From Ruminococcus sp. (lineage in GTDB: Bacteria > Bacillota > Clostridia > Lachnospirales > Lachnospiraceae): DNA of 64,000 bases. The translations under genes and the position numbers were made by a program. This document shows positions 27,060 to 35,653 of the stretch, one piece after another. The notes beneath the pieces were generated by a model. It was not told where the DNA came from. It was given only the letters and a program-made list of their open reading frames with translations, and did not search any database. How positions within the stretch are numbered: position 1 is the stretch's first letter; each line of letters begins with the position of its first letter. The DNA is taken from positions 62,001-126,000 of the forward strand of contig JAMPIB010000003.1 of assembly GCA_023663085.1 (NCBI GenBank). The letters run 5' to 3'.

Positions 27060-29603
27060 TTAATAGCTTTCAACTAAAATATCTTCATCTTTTTCCTGAT
27101 TTCCTAACATTTTTTGTTGATTTAAAGCATTCCAGTATGGATCTCCCGGCTTAAAATTGATTACGTCTACTTTGTTGTTATCCTTAAGTAACAGCACGAA
27201 TGCTTTCAAGAGCCCGTTTAAATAATCATCATTGGTATATAAAATGGAATCAATCCATCTTTTCATTCGCCTAATTTCATCATTACTGATTATCCTATTA
27301 TATTTATTCAAAAAACTTATTTTTTCCAAAATATAGCAGTGTATAGAAAAATTCTTAGCCTTATCTTTATAATGTTCATGGCTATTAATCAATTCAAACA
27401 TTTTCTCTTCGCCTATTTTAAACAGAGCATCTGCTTCTGCAATGTCCCTGACATAATTTGCCTGTTTTAAATAGTTTCGGGCAATAGCATGCTGTATCTG
27501 ATAAGCATAAGGACGTATACGCTTTGCCATTTTCAGATGATTCAATGCTTTCACATAATCCTTTTTTTTCTGCTCCGCAATTCCCATCTGTAACCAATAA
27601 TAACTTATTTCACCGTATTCTTTTTTCAACTGATAGAACAGCGATAAAATATCTTTCAACCTAAAACGCAACCTATTTTCTAAAATATCTACCTTTAAAA
27701 GGCTTTCAAAAATAACCCTCCAATAATTATTATTATTTTCAGAAACATACGGAGCAATATATTGTAAAATTCCGTATACAATCTCCTTCTTTTCTCTGAT
27801 TTCTGTCAATCTCCAGACTTGCTCCAGAATAATTTTATTTTTTAAAGAAACTCCTTCCCCATCAATCCTAACAAAGTCAACTATAGCAGCCTCACTGGCA
27901 GATATTTTTTCTACATCTTTATTGAAGCAATTAAAATCAATAGAATAACGAGCTGTAAGCATTTCATTCGGATAATATGGCACGTCTACTTTTTCAAAGA
28001 GTGTCAGTTCTTTAAATAATTTAATCCCTTGCTCACTATAGTCCTCTAATAAATCATTTAGAGAATCTTGCACACGTTTTTGAAAATTTTCTCCATATGT
28101 AATAGCAATAAACAAATTTGATAATATTTTATATTTGGTAATTTCAGCACATCCTTGAGTCTCATTTCTTGATAATTCCCCTAAATACCCCTTTTCGCAT
28201 ATTTTTTTGTATATAATTTGTGCATACTTATAATCTAGTTTATCCTTAACCTCCAATTCTTCATATGGGTTTCCATCCAAATAATACCTTTTCTTAATAT
28301 GATAATAATTACGAGATGTTGTGAGTATCAACAGTTTTTTATTCGTATCATTTTTCTCAAATATCTGCTCAATAATTTTATAATAAAAGCTGGCATCCTC
28401 TATCAACAGCGCATAACGCTTCTTTGTATCACTTTTCATAAATTCAAACAATTCATTATATCCGAGACTTTTACCCTTAAATTCAAGAACAGTATAACCC
28501 TGTCTATTAAGCCAGGCGCCTGCCTGTTTCAACAAACACCCCTTTCCCACTAATCCTTTACCATATAATGCAACACAATAAGTATTACCATCTGCATAAT
28601 CAATCTGGTTTATACGCCTTTTTAAATCTTCAAAATAAGGACTTTCAAACAACCAGTTATCCAGCACATCCCGCCATTCACAATTATATCCCTCATACAA
28701 CTTACTCTCATATGTCTGCATTGGCTCAATATTATTTACAATATCTTTATATAAATATATCCCAGAATAATTCAGACGTTTGATACATTTTTCCAATTCA
28801 TCCGGATTATAATGAATTGTATTTAAAAACTCCATAAACTGTTCTGTTGTCCATTCCAACAATATTCCAGAAAAAGAATTAACACGATTTCGAAATTTCA
28901 TTGACGGTTTCGGATCCACAAAAATCATCCTGCCTTTGCGAAAGTATCCTGCCTGCTCATATTTTATGATATACGAATCTATATCAGCCTCATCCATGCT
29001 AGCTCCAATAAATATAAAAGTCTCTCGCTGAATATCATGCCCTAAATCATTTAGTTTAAAATTCATCCTTCCACTAATTAGATTATTATATTCTTTCCGA
29101 CTAAATATCAATTCGTCTGTAGAACCATTTACACATCCGTGCAATTTCATATATTCCAAGCTATTAGATTCTGTCTTCTGTTTCGACTGATTTTGCACTA
29201 ATAATTTATTCTGGCTCTTTCTGTATATGACTTCCACCAGATTATCAATATTTACTGTATAAATCTTTTTCCATGGATATGTTGTCAAATTATAATGAAA
29301 ACTCGCAGGCTTCACATTCCCTAATCTTTTCACTAAAAAACTACGCAAATCTGTATACTGCTTTAAAGAATCATCTATAAATTCACATACATCCTGCAAT
29401 TCGTATTGTTCAATTTCTCTTATTACTTCTTCATCAACATTACCTCGAATAAATTTATCAATAATTTCTTGTTTTAATCCATCTCCCAACGGAATATCAC
29501 CATATTCATTTGTTGCCCCTAGCGAAAAACCTGCACCTAGAAATAACATTGGCGGCTCTTTCTCCATAATATGCTTGACTTCTTCAGCGTTTACTTTATC
29601 CAT
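27060..29603 (-). CDS. SIR2-STAND-TPR antiphage protein (Avs5-like)
   Basis: The 847-residue protein has three parts. Residues about 8-260 form a SIR2-type NAD-binding domain: GAGFSLGA (23-30), TVNIDN, catalytic-type His155 in KLHG and FIGASMDE. Residues about 310-560 form a STAND-like NTPase with a Walker A-like GKGLVGKG (348-355) and Walker B LLIED (399-403). The usual Ser/Thr after the Walker Lys is Gly. Residues about 650-790 are helical repeats of TPR type. In known relatives the last part recognises a phage protein, the NTPase oligomerises and SIR2 depletes NAD+. Start ATG 29603 has AAGGAG; ATG 29642 has none. AT-rich, between the 30-bp repeats. Confidence 0.85.
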   Translation of the reverse strand: MDKVNAEEVKHIMEKEPPMLFLGAGFSLGATNEYGDIPLGDGLKQEIIDKFIRGNVDEEVIREIEQYELQDVCEFIDDSLKQYTDLRSFLVKRLGNVKPASFHYNLTTYPWKKIYTVNIDNLVEVIYRKSQNKLLVQNQSKQKTESNSLEYMKLHGCVNGSTDELIFSRKEYNNLISGRMNFKLNDLGHDIQRETFIFIGASMDEADIDSYIIKYEQAGYFRKGRMIFVDPKPSMKFRNRVNSFSGILLEWTTEQFMEFLNTIHYNPDELEKCIKRLNYSGIYLYKDIVNNIEPMQTYESKLYEGYNCEWRDVLDNWLFESPYFEDLKRRINQIDYADGNTYCVALYGKGLVGKGCLLKQAGAWLNRQGYTVLEFKGKSLGYNELFEFMKSDTKKRYALLIEDASFYYKIIEQIFEKNDTNKKLLILTTSRNYYHIKKRYYLDGNPYEELEVKDKLDYKYAQIIYKKICEKGYLGELSRNETQGCAEITKYKILSNLFIAITYGENFQKRVQDSLNDLLEDYSEQGIKLFKELTLFEKVDVPYYPNEMLTARYSIDFNCFNKDVEKISASEAAIVDFVRIDGEGVSLKNKIILEQVWRLTEIREKKEIVYGILQYIAPYVSENNNNYWRVIFESLLKVDILENRLRFRLKDILSLFYQLKKEYGEISYYWLQMGIAEQKKKDYVKALNHLKMAKRIRPYAYQIQHAIARNYLKQANYVRDIAEADALFKIGEEKMFELINSHEHYKDKAKNFSIHCYILEKISFLNKYNRIISNDEIRRMKRWIDSILYTNDDYLNGLLKAFVLLLKDNNKVDVINFKPGDPYWNALNQQKMLGNQEKDEDILVESY

Positions 29604-29664
29604 TTGTTTCTCCTTTTCCGATTCTTTGGTTCTTTTATCCATACTAAAACTCTATCCAAATAGT

Positions 29665-29713
29665 ACTGTTAATATCATATTTATTATACAACTACAATTA
29701 CAGAATTAACAGT
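29665..29713 (-). promoter_or_regulatory. SIR2 gene promoter bracketed by a 9-bp inverted repeat
   Basis: A TATAAT -10 box lies at 29688-29683 with no good -35. Perfect inverted arms ACTGTTAAT (29665-29673) and ATTAACAGT (29705-29713) sit around the expected start site and the -35 position. This is a plausible operator pair for a repressor, or a long stem in the 5' leader. Confidence 0.5.
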
Positions 29714-29764
29714 CCATTGTAACCATTTTCTGTAAAATTTAAAAGTTGTTTTTAAATATTTGAA

Positions 29765-31921
29765 TCAATCAAAAAAATTCTCCCCCGGCAGACTCCCCTC
29801 CACACACAGCGCCCCAAAGCCAACCCTCTCATTCGGATACTCCCGTTCCCCCCGTATCGGCGTCGCACCTTTGCGCAGATACGCCTTCACCTTCTCCCCA
29901 TACAGATAGGGATCGTTCCCATTCACAATCCCCCACTGCATCAGAAGAGCCGCCGCGCCCGTCACAAACGGCGTGGCAAACGAAGTCCCTGAGACCGCCG
30001 CATAAGTCCCTTCTCTGGTAGGCGCCAGAACCCCCACTCCCGGCGCCGCAAGGTCGGGCTTGATGAATGAACCTTCCGTCCTGCTGCCGAGTCTGTCCTG
30101 ATACAGATATCCCCGCCCGGAAAAATCTGCATATGCCTCCAGTCCTATCTGATAAGCACCTACAGTAATAACTTTGGCCGCCGTAGAAGGGATTGTCAGT
30201 GTCACCTGCGGCGTCGGTCGGACGAAGCGCGTCTGCTCGGAGCGCACAGTCTCCGAAGGCAGATAAAAAGTATAGTTTCCCGTCACTGTCTCTATCGCTT
30301 CTAACACAAAAGTCCAGACACCGTTGTTTACATAACTTCCACCCACCACTGGTAAAAAGTCAAAATAAATCTCCTGGCTCGTCAGATAAGGGGCAGGCTC
30401 TCCGTTATATAAAAGAATCCTCGTCTGCTCTAAAAGATACGTCTGTTTCCCCGGCCTTCCCGTATCCACCGTAAACTCTTCCCCCATAGGAGAGATTACT
30501 CTTACCCTGTATCGGTCTACGTAGTCTTTCCATAACTGCACATTGAGGCCGCTCTCATAACTGCCGACGATCAGTTCCACACTCGACGATGTACTCTCTC
30601 CCGAAGTATTTACGCCGCCTGACAGCCCTCCTGCACTTCCCGTCTGTGTTCCGCCTGCCCTGCTGCCTACACGTCCCACGCTGCCCGCGGTATGCCCGCC
30701 GGATGCGCCCTCGTTACCGCTCCCCACACAGATCACATTCCTGCCGATCTCCGATACGTTATCAATAAACCGCTCCAACAGCGAAGTCCCGTTATGCGCA
30801 CCGTAAGTATTGCCGAAACTTAAATTGACCGCCACAGGTTTCTGCAGTTCCAGAGACTTCCTGACCACATAGGTAAGCGCCCGCATCAGTTCCGTTGTTC
30901 TGGGAAAAGACTCCGCTCTGGGCGTGCCGAGTTTCACGATAATCAGTTCGCTTAGCGGCGCGACGCCCGCGTTCGTACCGCCGGACGTCAGGCCGTTTCC
31001 GGCGGCAATACCGGCCACTGCCGTCCCATGCCCCGACGTATCGACACTCGGCACCAGCAGATTTCCTTCGACTTCAGAAGCGGTATTTAAAGCCTCGTTG
31101 ATCTGAGCCTGCGTAAATTCCACTCCTGTCAAAAAGCCTTCCGGCGGCGCATACTCTGTTTCTCTTTCCGGAGAGAGCAGGTCATTTTCTTCGATACGTT
31201 CCCAAACCCGCTCCGCCTGCAGCGTCTGATCCCATAGAAAACGTATCCTGCTCGTTCCGTCGGCATTGCAAAAATCCCGATTGCGCCAGGCGATGCCGGA
31301 ATCAATGACCGCCACCAAAACGCCCTCCCCACGCAGAGAAAGCGCCAGTGAAGAACCCGGTACGATGCACGAAGCAATTTTTCCCTGTAAGATTTCAAAA
31401 AAAAGCCTTTTCGGCTTCTCAATATACTCAATCTCCTCTACCGCCGGAAGTGCCTCTATGAAAGATTCCGGCACAGTCAGTATCGCATACCCTGCGATCA
31501 ATTCTTCTATCTGTAACCCTCTCCCCTGCGGCAGGTCAAAAAAAGGGGACAACCCCTGCTGCAGACTGCCGTGATATTTGACGATCAGTTCCCAAGTATT
31601 GTCCTCTTTTTCATAACCAATATTCAGTTCCAATGATCGCTCCCGTACCTCCTCTTCGGTATCCAGAGCCAGATTTAAAATATTTTCAAATTTCTGTGAA
31701 TCCACAGCATGCACTCCGTTTCTGCCGTTTCTGCCGCATGTTTTATCGGTACATGCAGGATGTTTTCCAGAACATGCAGGACATTGGCAATCACATGCAG
31801 AGTGTTTACAACAACATGCAGAGCATTGGCAATCACATGCAGAGTGCTTACAGCAACATGCCGGGCATTTTCGACAGTCAGCATATCTTTTTACAATATA
31901 TGCTATACTCTGGCCCGGCAT
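29765..31921 (-). CDS. Subtilisin-like serine protease with Cys-rich N-terminal repeats
   Basis: This S8-family protease has the complete triad: Asp207 (AVIDSGIAW), His298 (SGHGTAVAG) and Ser647 (SGTSFATP). An insert of about 200 residues lies between His and Ser, including a Gly/Ser-rich stretch at about 415-450. The part after residue 74 looks like the usual Clostridia form beginning DSQKFENILNLAL. It is preceded by about 60 unusual residues with six Cys-rich heptads. No signal peptide is visible. The ATG at 31921 has no clear ribosome site. A GTG at 31705 with GGAG upstream would give the conventional protein. Third-base differences among the repeats favour translation of the extension. 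The 3' end carries the 30-bp repeat. Confidence 0.9.
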   Translation of the reverse strand: MPGQSIAYIVKRYADCRKCPACCCKHSACDCQCSACCCKHSACDCQCPACSGKHPACTDKTCGRNGRNGVHAVDSQKFENILNLALDTEEEVRERSLELNIGYEKEDNTWELIVKYHGSLQQGLSPFFDLPQGRGLQIEELIAGYAILTVPESFIEALPAVEEIEYIEKPKRLFFEILQGKIASCIVPGSSLALSLRGEGVLVAVIDSGIAWRNRDFCNADGTSRIRFLWDQTLQAERVWERIEENDLLSPERETEYAPPEGFLTGVEFTQAQINEALNTASEVEGNLLVPSVDTSGHGTAVAGIAAGNGLTSGGTNAGVAPLSELIIVKLGTPRAESFPRTTELMRALTYVVRKSLELQKPVAVNLSFGNTYGAHNGTSLLERFIDNVSEIGRNVICVGSGNEGASGGHTAGSVGRVGSRAGGTQTGSAGGLSGGVNTSGESTSSSVELIVGSYESGLNVQLWKDYVDRYRVRVISPMGEEFTVDTGRPGKQTYLLEQTRILLYNGEPAPYLTSQEIYFDFLPVVGGSYVNNGVWTFVLEAIETVTGNYTFYLPSETVRSEQTRFVRPTPQVTLTIPSTAAKVITVGAYQIGLEAYADFSGRGYLYQDRLGSRTEGSFIKPDLAAPGVGVLAPTREGTYAAVSGTSFATPFVTGAAALLMQWGIVNGNDPYLYGEKVKAYLRKGATPIRGEREYPNERVGFGALCVEGSLPGENFFD
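29792..29821 (-). repeat. Right copy of 30-bp direct repeat inside the protease 3' end
   Basis: Identical to 25737-25766 and located within the last codons of the protease gene (GFGALCVEGS). The two copies are 4,055 bases apart and enclose the PIN module and the SIR2 gene. No integrase or transposase is visible between them. Confidence 0.85.
31739..31864 (-). repeat. Six tandem 21-bp units encoding Cys-rich heptapeptides
   Basis: Six direct units of exactly 21 bases encode [SP]-A-C-x-x-[KQ]-x in the protease frame (SACDCQC, SACCCKH, PACSGKH and variants). Units 1 and 3 differ by two synonymous changes and one Pro/Ser change. Units 2 and 4 differ by one synonymous change. GCATGT is invariant. 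The array could vary in length by slippage. Confidence 0.85.
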
Positions 31922-31930
31922 TATATAAAT

Positions 31931-32497
31931 CTATAAAGTATATACAAAGGCACGCACAGGCGAACCATCTGATCCTTGCATTTTTAAGGGAGCGGCACTG
32001 AGAAAATAGATTCCATCCGGCACCTGTTCCAACGTCAGTCCTTCTATGATGACAATTTCAGCCCCCAGTAAAATTTTATGTACCGGTATCTGATCATCTC
32101 CATATGCTACCGTACCCATCTCGACGCCCAGACAGTTTATTTTTTTCTCCGCCATATACTCTGCGCTGTCTGCATGAATCACCACATCGCCATGTATTAG
32201 AATCTTATCCATTCCATCCATTGTCCACTGATCTATCTGCTCTTTCCTAACTGTACCATTATGGGAGATAATTCTGCATTTCCCTGCACATTTTTCCAAG
32301 GGGATTTCCGAAACATCTTTCCCTCCCACACAAAAATGGGCCGGTGCATCAAGGTGGGTTCCAGAATGGCTTCCTATAGTTATTTCCGAAAGCTGACACA
32401 CATCCTGATCCAGCGAAGAAACCCTTTCGATTTTCGGAACCGGATCCCCCGGATAGACTTCCGTTGTAAACAGTTCTTTTGTGATATCATAAATCAT
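31931..32497 (-). CDS. Cyclase-family metal-dependent hydrolase (kynurenine formamidase-like)
   Basis: This 188-residue protein belongs to the family of arylformamidase- and polyketide-cyclase-like amide hydrolases. Its metal-binding motif HSGTHLDAPAHF is intact, with HGDVVIHAD and the late EGLTLEQVPDG segment also present. The substrate cannot be told from sequence; no tryptophan-degradation genes are nearby. ATG 32497 begins MIYDITKELF as in relatives, with AAAGGA about 14 bases upstream. The gene has its own promoter at 32587-32615. Confidence 0.87.
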   Translation of the reverse strand: MIYDITKELFTTEVYPGDPVPKIERVSSLDQDVCQLSEITIGSHSGTHLDAPAHFCVGGKDVSEIPLEKCAGKCRIISHNGTVRKEQIDQWTMDGMDKILIHGDVVIHADSAEYMAEKKINCLGVEMGTVAYGDDQIPVHKILLGAEIVIIEGLTLEQVPDGIYFLSAAPLKMQGSDGSPVRAFVYTL

Positions 32498-32586
32498 AGT
32501 ATAAACACTTCGTCCTTTCACACGGCAATACCGGATAAGCGATATGTTCCAGCCGTTTTGTTATTAACATCTGCAAATATATTAAC

Positions 32587-32615
32587 ATCGTAGCATATCG
32601 GCAAATATGCGTCAA
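32587..32615 (-). promoter_or_regulatory. Promoter for the cyclase-family gene
   Basis: TTGACG (32615-32610) and TACGAT (32592-32587) are separated by 17 bases on the minus strand. The short direct repeats ATTAACATC and GCAAATAT overlap it and could be regulator sites. Confidence 0.55.
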
Positions 32616-32642
32616 GAATCTGGAAAATGTGGAAATTTTCAT

Positions 32643-33626
32643 CTATGCTTCAGCACCGCATACAGGGGTACTATCCACAGAATTGAATTCTTCCTCCAAC
32701 ATCCCTGAAAAATAATTTCCGATATTGGCGATAAAGCCCAGAACATCAGCTTTCATAACCTCCGGAAATGCCGATAACACAGGCGCAGTCTCAAAACTTA
32801 AGACCTTATCATATCCGATCTTACGCAACCCCCTGATAAATCCTTCCCAGTCGGTAGACGACTTGTTTTCCCGCGTCTTTGTAAAAGTAAACGGTATCTG
32901 ATGCAGATCGCTCATCCCGTCATTATCATGAATATGTAATACCTTCAGACGAGGTCCTAACGTCATGATAAATTTTTCAAAGTCCAGTCCGATGAGATTC
33001 GCATGGCCTGTGTCAAAGCAAAAACCAAGTACTTCCGCGTGATATTTTTCATTCATGGCATCAATCCGTTCCGCCGCCTTACGGGCATTACAGCATGGGC
33101 CTTCTACAAGATGACTGCCGATACTGTCGTACAGGTTTTCGATACATATTGTTATCCCCATTTCTTTGGCCATTGGTGCAAGCGCATCGAGCATTTTCTC
33201 CGTTTCCTGCCATTCCTGTTCTTCTGAACCCAGAAAATGCGCCAGTTTGAAGCCATGTACCACGATATACCGACAATTAAAAAATTGACACACCGCCATA
33301 CTTTTAGGCGCCACCTGATTCCACAGATAATCATTGATCTCTTCATCCGCCTGCGGCACATAGAGCGGATATGGCATGTGCATCTGATTGATCTCGATCC
33401 CGGCTGCGGCCGCTGCCAGCTTATGCGGGGTAAAAAAACGTTCTAACTCCGGGATTGACTGATCAAAAAAATGATTCAATTCAGACTGATAAAGGGATTG
33501 ATTTGTAAGGTACCCGTTTAAACTAAAATCCGCGTAGGAAAAACCGACGCGCTTTAACAGCGCGAAGCCTTCTTCCGGATATGTGTCATTGATGATATTT
33601 TTGGTCTGGACTCCGATTCTAAGCAT
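32643..33626 (-). CDS. Sugar phosphate isomerase/epimerase-type TIM barrel
   Basis: The 327-residue protein looks like an AP-endonuclease-2-type TIM barrel, the family of xylose and keto-sugar isomerases and epimerases. Metal ligands appear intact: Glu in ICIENLYDS, Asp-His in CFDTGHANLIG, the His pair in VLHIHDNDG and the late Glu in LSFETAP. ATG 33626 follows GAGAG, and the ATG at 33647 lacks a site. It is clearly paralogous to the next upstream gene, which has lost these residues. Its likely job is to supply or remodel a sugar for the adjacent glycan cluster, an inference from position. Confidence 0.87.
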   Translation of the reverse strand: MLRIGVQTKNIINDTYPEEGFALLKRVGFSYADFSLNGYLTNQSLYQSELNHFFDQSIPELERFFTPHKLAAAAAGIEINQMHMPYPLYVPQADEEINDYLWNQVAPKSMAVCQFFNCRYIVVHGFKLAHFLGSEEQEWQETEKMLDALAPMAKEMGITICIENLYDSIGSHLVEGPCCNARKAAERIDAMNEKYHAEVLGFCFDTGHANLIGLDFEKFIMTLGPRLKVLHIHDNDGMSDLHQIPFTFTKTRENKSSTDWEGFIRGLRKIGYDKVLSFETAPVLSAFPEVMKADVLGFIANIGNYFSGMLEEEFNSVDSTPVCGAEA

Positions 33627-33740
33627 ATTATCTCTCATTCTTTCCATTTGATTTTTCGTTTTTCATGTTACTTTCATCATCGAGCAATCTCTTATGCGAC
33701 ACGCCAAAAGTGGGCACAAGTCTATGATCACACGTACACC

Positions 33741-35039
33741 TTATGACTCTCCATCTTTCCAATATTCCAATCTGTCAAAATAATACGACGGCATATATTC
33801 GTCGTTGAAATATTCGATCGGATTACAGATCCCCATCTGACGCAGCTGCTCTTCTATTTCCCGATAGTAAACATTACAGATGAAGACCGCGCAGTCCGGG
33901 GGAAGTTCCTTAAGCGCCTCCGGCGGCCTGATCTCCAATCCTTCAAAGCAATCTCCCCAGCGGTCAGCGTTATTATCACATGTAAAAAGCGGCGGAAATT
34001 CTTCGCCATAGCATTTCATATAATTGCGGCACATGTTGCCTGCACCGAAGAGGACACGCTTGTCATATTTTTGCATGACCGTTTTCATGCCGATCTGCCA
34101 TTTGAAATAATCCGCTATTGTTTTCGCCAACTGTATGATCTGTGGACGGAACAGATGCGATAATGTCTCTATGGTACTACTAAAATCCATGACCAGAGTC
34201 CCATCAAAGCAGATTTCACGCAGGCCGCGGATCAGATTAAGCCAGTTTGTCTGTGACTGTCCCTGATCAACACAGGTAAACGGTAGCATCGATGTTTCAT
34301 GATATCCATCGCAGTCACGTATAATTACCGCTTTTATACGATTGCCAAGTGTCATGACAAATTCCTGCGTGTCCTGTCCGCACAGCGTGCATATGCCGAC
34401 ATCCATGCAGAAAGCGAATCTTTCTTCACCAGCTTCTTTGTTCAGACCGTCTATCCATACCGCCGCTTCTTCCGCGTCGGCGCAGATTCCCCGGAGGAGA
34501 TGTCCGTTGAAATCGCGGCACTGATTTGCCAGCAGGATTGTTACATTATATTCCCGCGCGATATCGACCAGATCAAGATAATATCCGCGGTTGACTTCCC
34601 ATTCGTCTTCCTGCAGTATTCCTGCAAAAAGCGGCTGTACGATCAGTTGTTTACAGCCAGCCAGTCCACAGGCTTTGATACTTTCTTTTGCAAGTTTTGA
34701 CAACAATGCCGTTAAACCGATGCGCTTTGTATTATAAGGTAAATAGGGCGCACGGGCGATCGATATGTGCATCTGCTGTTCCTGACACTGGGATAATAAT
34801 GGATTAATGCTTTCTGACAGTCTTTCCGGTTGTCTGGATACCAGGATTTTTTCTTTCTTTATTTCATTTTCCTTCTTTTTCGTTTTTTCTGGTTTTCCCA
34901 GATTCTCCAGCTCACTCGACGGACAGCTCATTGTCAGGTCTAACAAGATATTGCTAAAGCCGCTTTTTTTGAGGGTCAGGATTCCTTTTTTAGGGTGTTC
35001 TAATCCTATAATGCCTGTGGGGGTACATGTAATGTTCAA
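33741..35039 (-). CDS. Ligand-less TIM-barrel paralogue fused to Rossmann-like module
   Basis: The 432-residue protein has a TIM barrel (about 1-310) that aligns by eye with the protein at 32643-33626. The metal ligands are gone: IENLYDS is ANQCRD, DTGH is DVGI, HIHDND is IIRDCD and SFETAP is MDFSST. A Lys/Glu-rich insert lies at about 48-65. Residues about 318-432 are the Rossmann-like module (VLFGAGNMCRNY, FTCDNNADRWG, AVFICNVYYREIEEQL). The start is a TTG at 35039 with AGGGAGG at good spacing. It is probably a non-catalytic binding or scaffold protein. Confidence 0.85.
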   Translation of the reverse strand: MNITCTPTGIIGLEHPKKGILTLKKSGFSNILLDLTMSCPSSELENLGKPEKTKKKENEIKKEKILVSRQPERLSESINPLLSQCQEQQMHISIARAPYLPYNTKRIGLTALLSKLAKESIKACGLAGCKQLIVQPLFAGILQEDEWEVNRGYYLDLVDIAREYNVTILLANQCRDFNGHLLRGICADAEEAAVWIDGLNKEAGEERFAFCMDVGICTLCGQDTQEFVMTLGNRIKAVIIRDCDGYHETSMLPFTCVDQGQSQTNWLNLIRGLREICFDGTLVMDFSSTIETLSHLFRPQIIQLAKTIADYFKWQIGMKTVMQKYDKRVLFGAGNMCRNYMKCYGEEFPPLFTCDNNADRWGDCFEGLEIRPPEALKELPPDCAVFICNVYYREIEEQLRQMGICNPIEYFNDEYMPSYYFDRLEYWKDGES

Positions 35040-35151
35040 TTATCCGGCCTCCCTTCTGTATGTGGAAAAACAAATTTCTGTCTCAAAGACAAATCTTAAT
35101 TTCCATAGAAGAATGCTCCTCATTCTTCCGCTGTATCAAAAAATTCCCTAT

Positions 35152-35207
35152 ATGGCAAAAAATCTGATGCAAAATATGGCAATTCCATACTTTAACATCA
35201 GATTTTT
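35152..35207 (-). terminator. Terminator of the retropepsin-like unit
   Basis: Perfect 12-bp arms at 35158-35169 and 35196-35207 enclose a loop with a nested 5-bp palindrome, and six T follow on the minus strand. Between here and the TTG start at 35039 two more small hairpins occur (35108-35128 is a perfect 8-bp stem). Confidence 0.75.
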
Positions 35208-35230
35208 ATTTTACTCTATTTCATTATGGT

Positions 35231-35653
35231 TCAAACTGTTTCTAATTCGAAGTTGTTATAATCATCTACATCCTTACAGAAACAAATGGTCTGGTTATAC
35301 GGATTCATTATCATAATAATCTGTTTTAAAATATCCATTCCTAAAATAATATCTGTAATTCGTTTATCAAAAGTTATCCATATGTCCTGCATTCCCATAT
35401 CAATATTTCCAATTGTAAATTGAGTCAGTTGAAACTTATAAAACTTTAAATATTCACCTTTTACAATTCCACCGATTAATTTTATCTCTGAATCACTAAC
35501 CTGTTCTTCCTTCAGACGGCTATCAATCGCCTGATAACTACAACAGGTAAATTTTGCACCTGTGTCAATAACAAATTTCTCTATTGATACGTCATTTGAC
35601 ACCATTAAACAATCTACCAGACATCTGTCATCCTCTATATTCGTACTGTACAC
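35231..35653 (-). CDS. Retropepsin-like aspartic protease
   Basis: The 140-residue cytosolic protein has the single-domain aspartic protease pattern: FVIDTGAKFTCC with the catalytic DTGA at about residues 30-33, and a hydrophobic flap and late ILGMDILKQI typical of bacterial clan AA retropepsin-like domains. Such enzymes act as homodimers. No signal peptide or membrane helix is seen, and the substrate is unknown. It overlaps the small upstream gene by 26 bases and is followed by a strong terminator, so it is not part of the glycan operon. Confidence 0.85.
   Translation of the reverse strand: MYSTNIEDDRCLVDCLMVSNDVSIEKFVIDTGAKFTCCSYQAIDSRLKEEQVSDSEIKLIGGIVKGEYLKFYKFQLTQFTIGNIDMGMQDIWITFDKRITDIILGMDILKQIIMIMNPYNQTICFCKDVDDYNNFELETV

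Noticed and set aside
25737..29821. Insertion sequence or transposon
   Set aside because: There are no terminal inverted repeats, transposase or integrase; only the direct repeat supports mobility.
31739..31864. CRISPR array
   Set aside because: The 21-bp units are directly adjacent without unique spacers and lie inside a coding region; no cas genes are present.
31675..31884. Alternative minus-strand frame giving LHVIAN-type heptads through the 21-bp array
   Set aside because: A weak ribosome site exists, but differences between units 1 and 3 and between 2 and 4 change amino acids in this frame while they are mostly silent in the protease frame.
31633..32001. Plus-strand frame through the same array (NHMQS repeats)
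   Set aside because: Periodic DNA keeps several frames open; the frame runs against all neighbours and covers the end of the cyclase gene.
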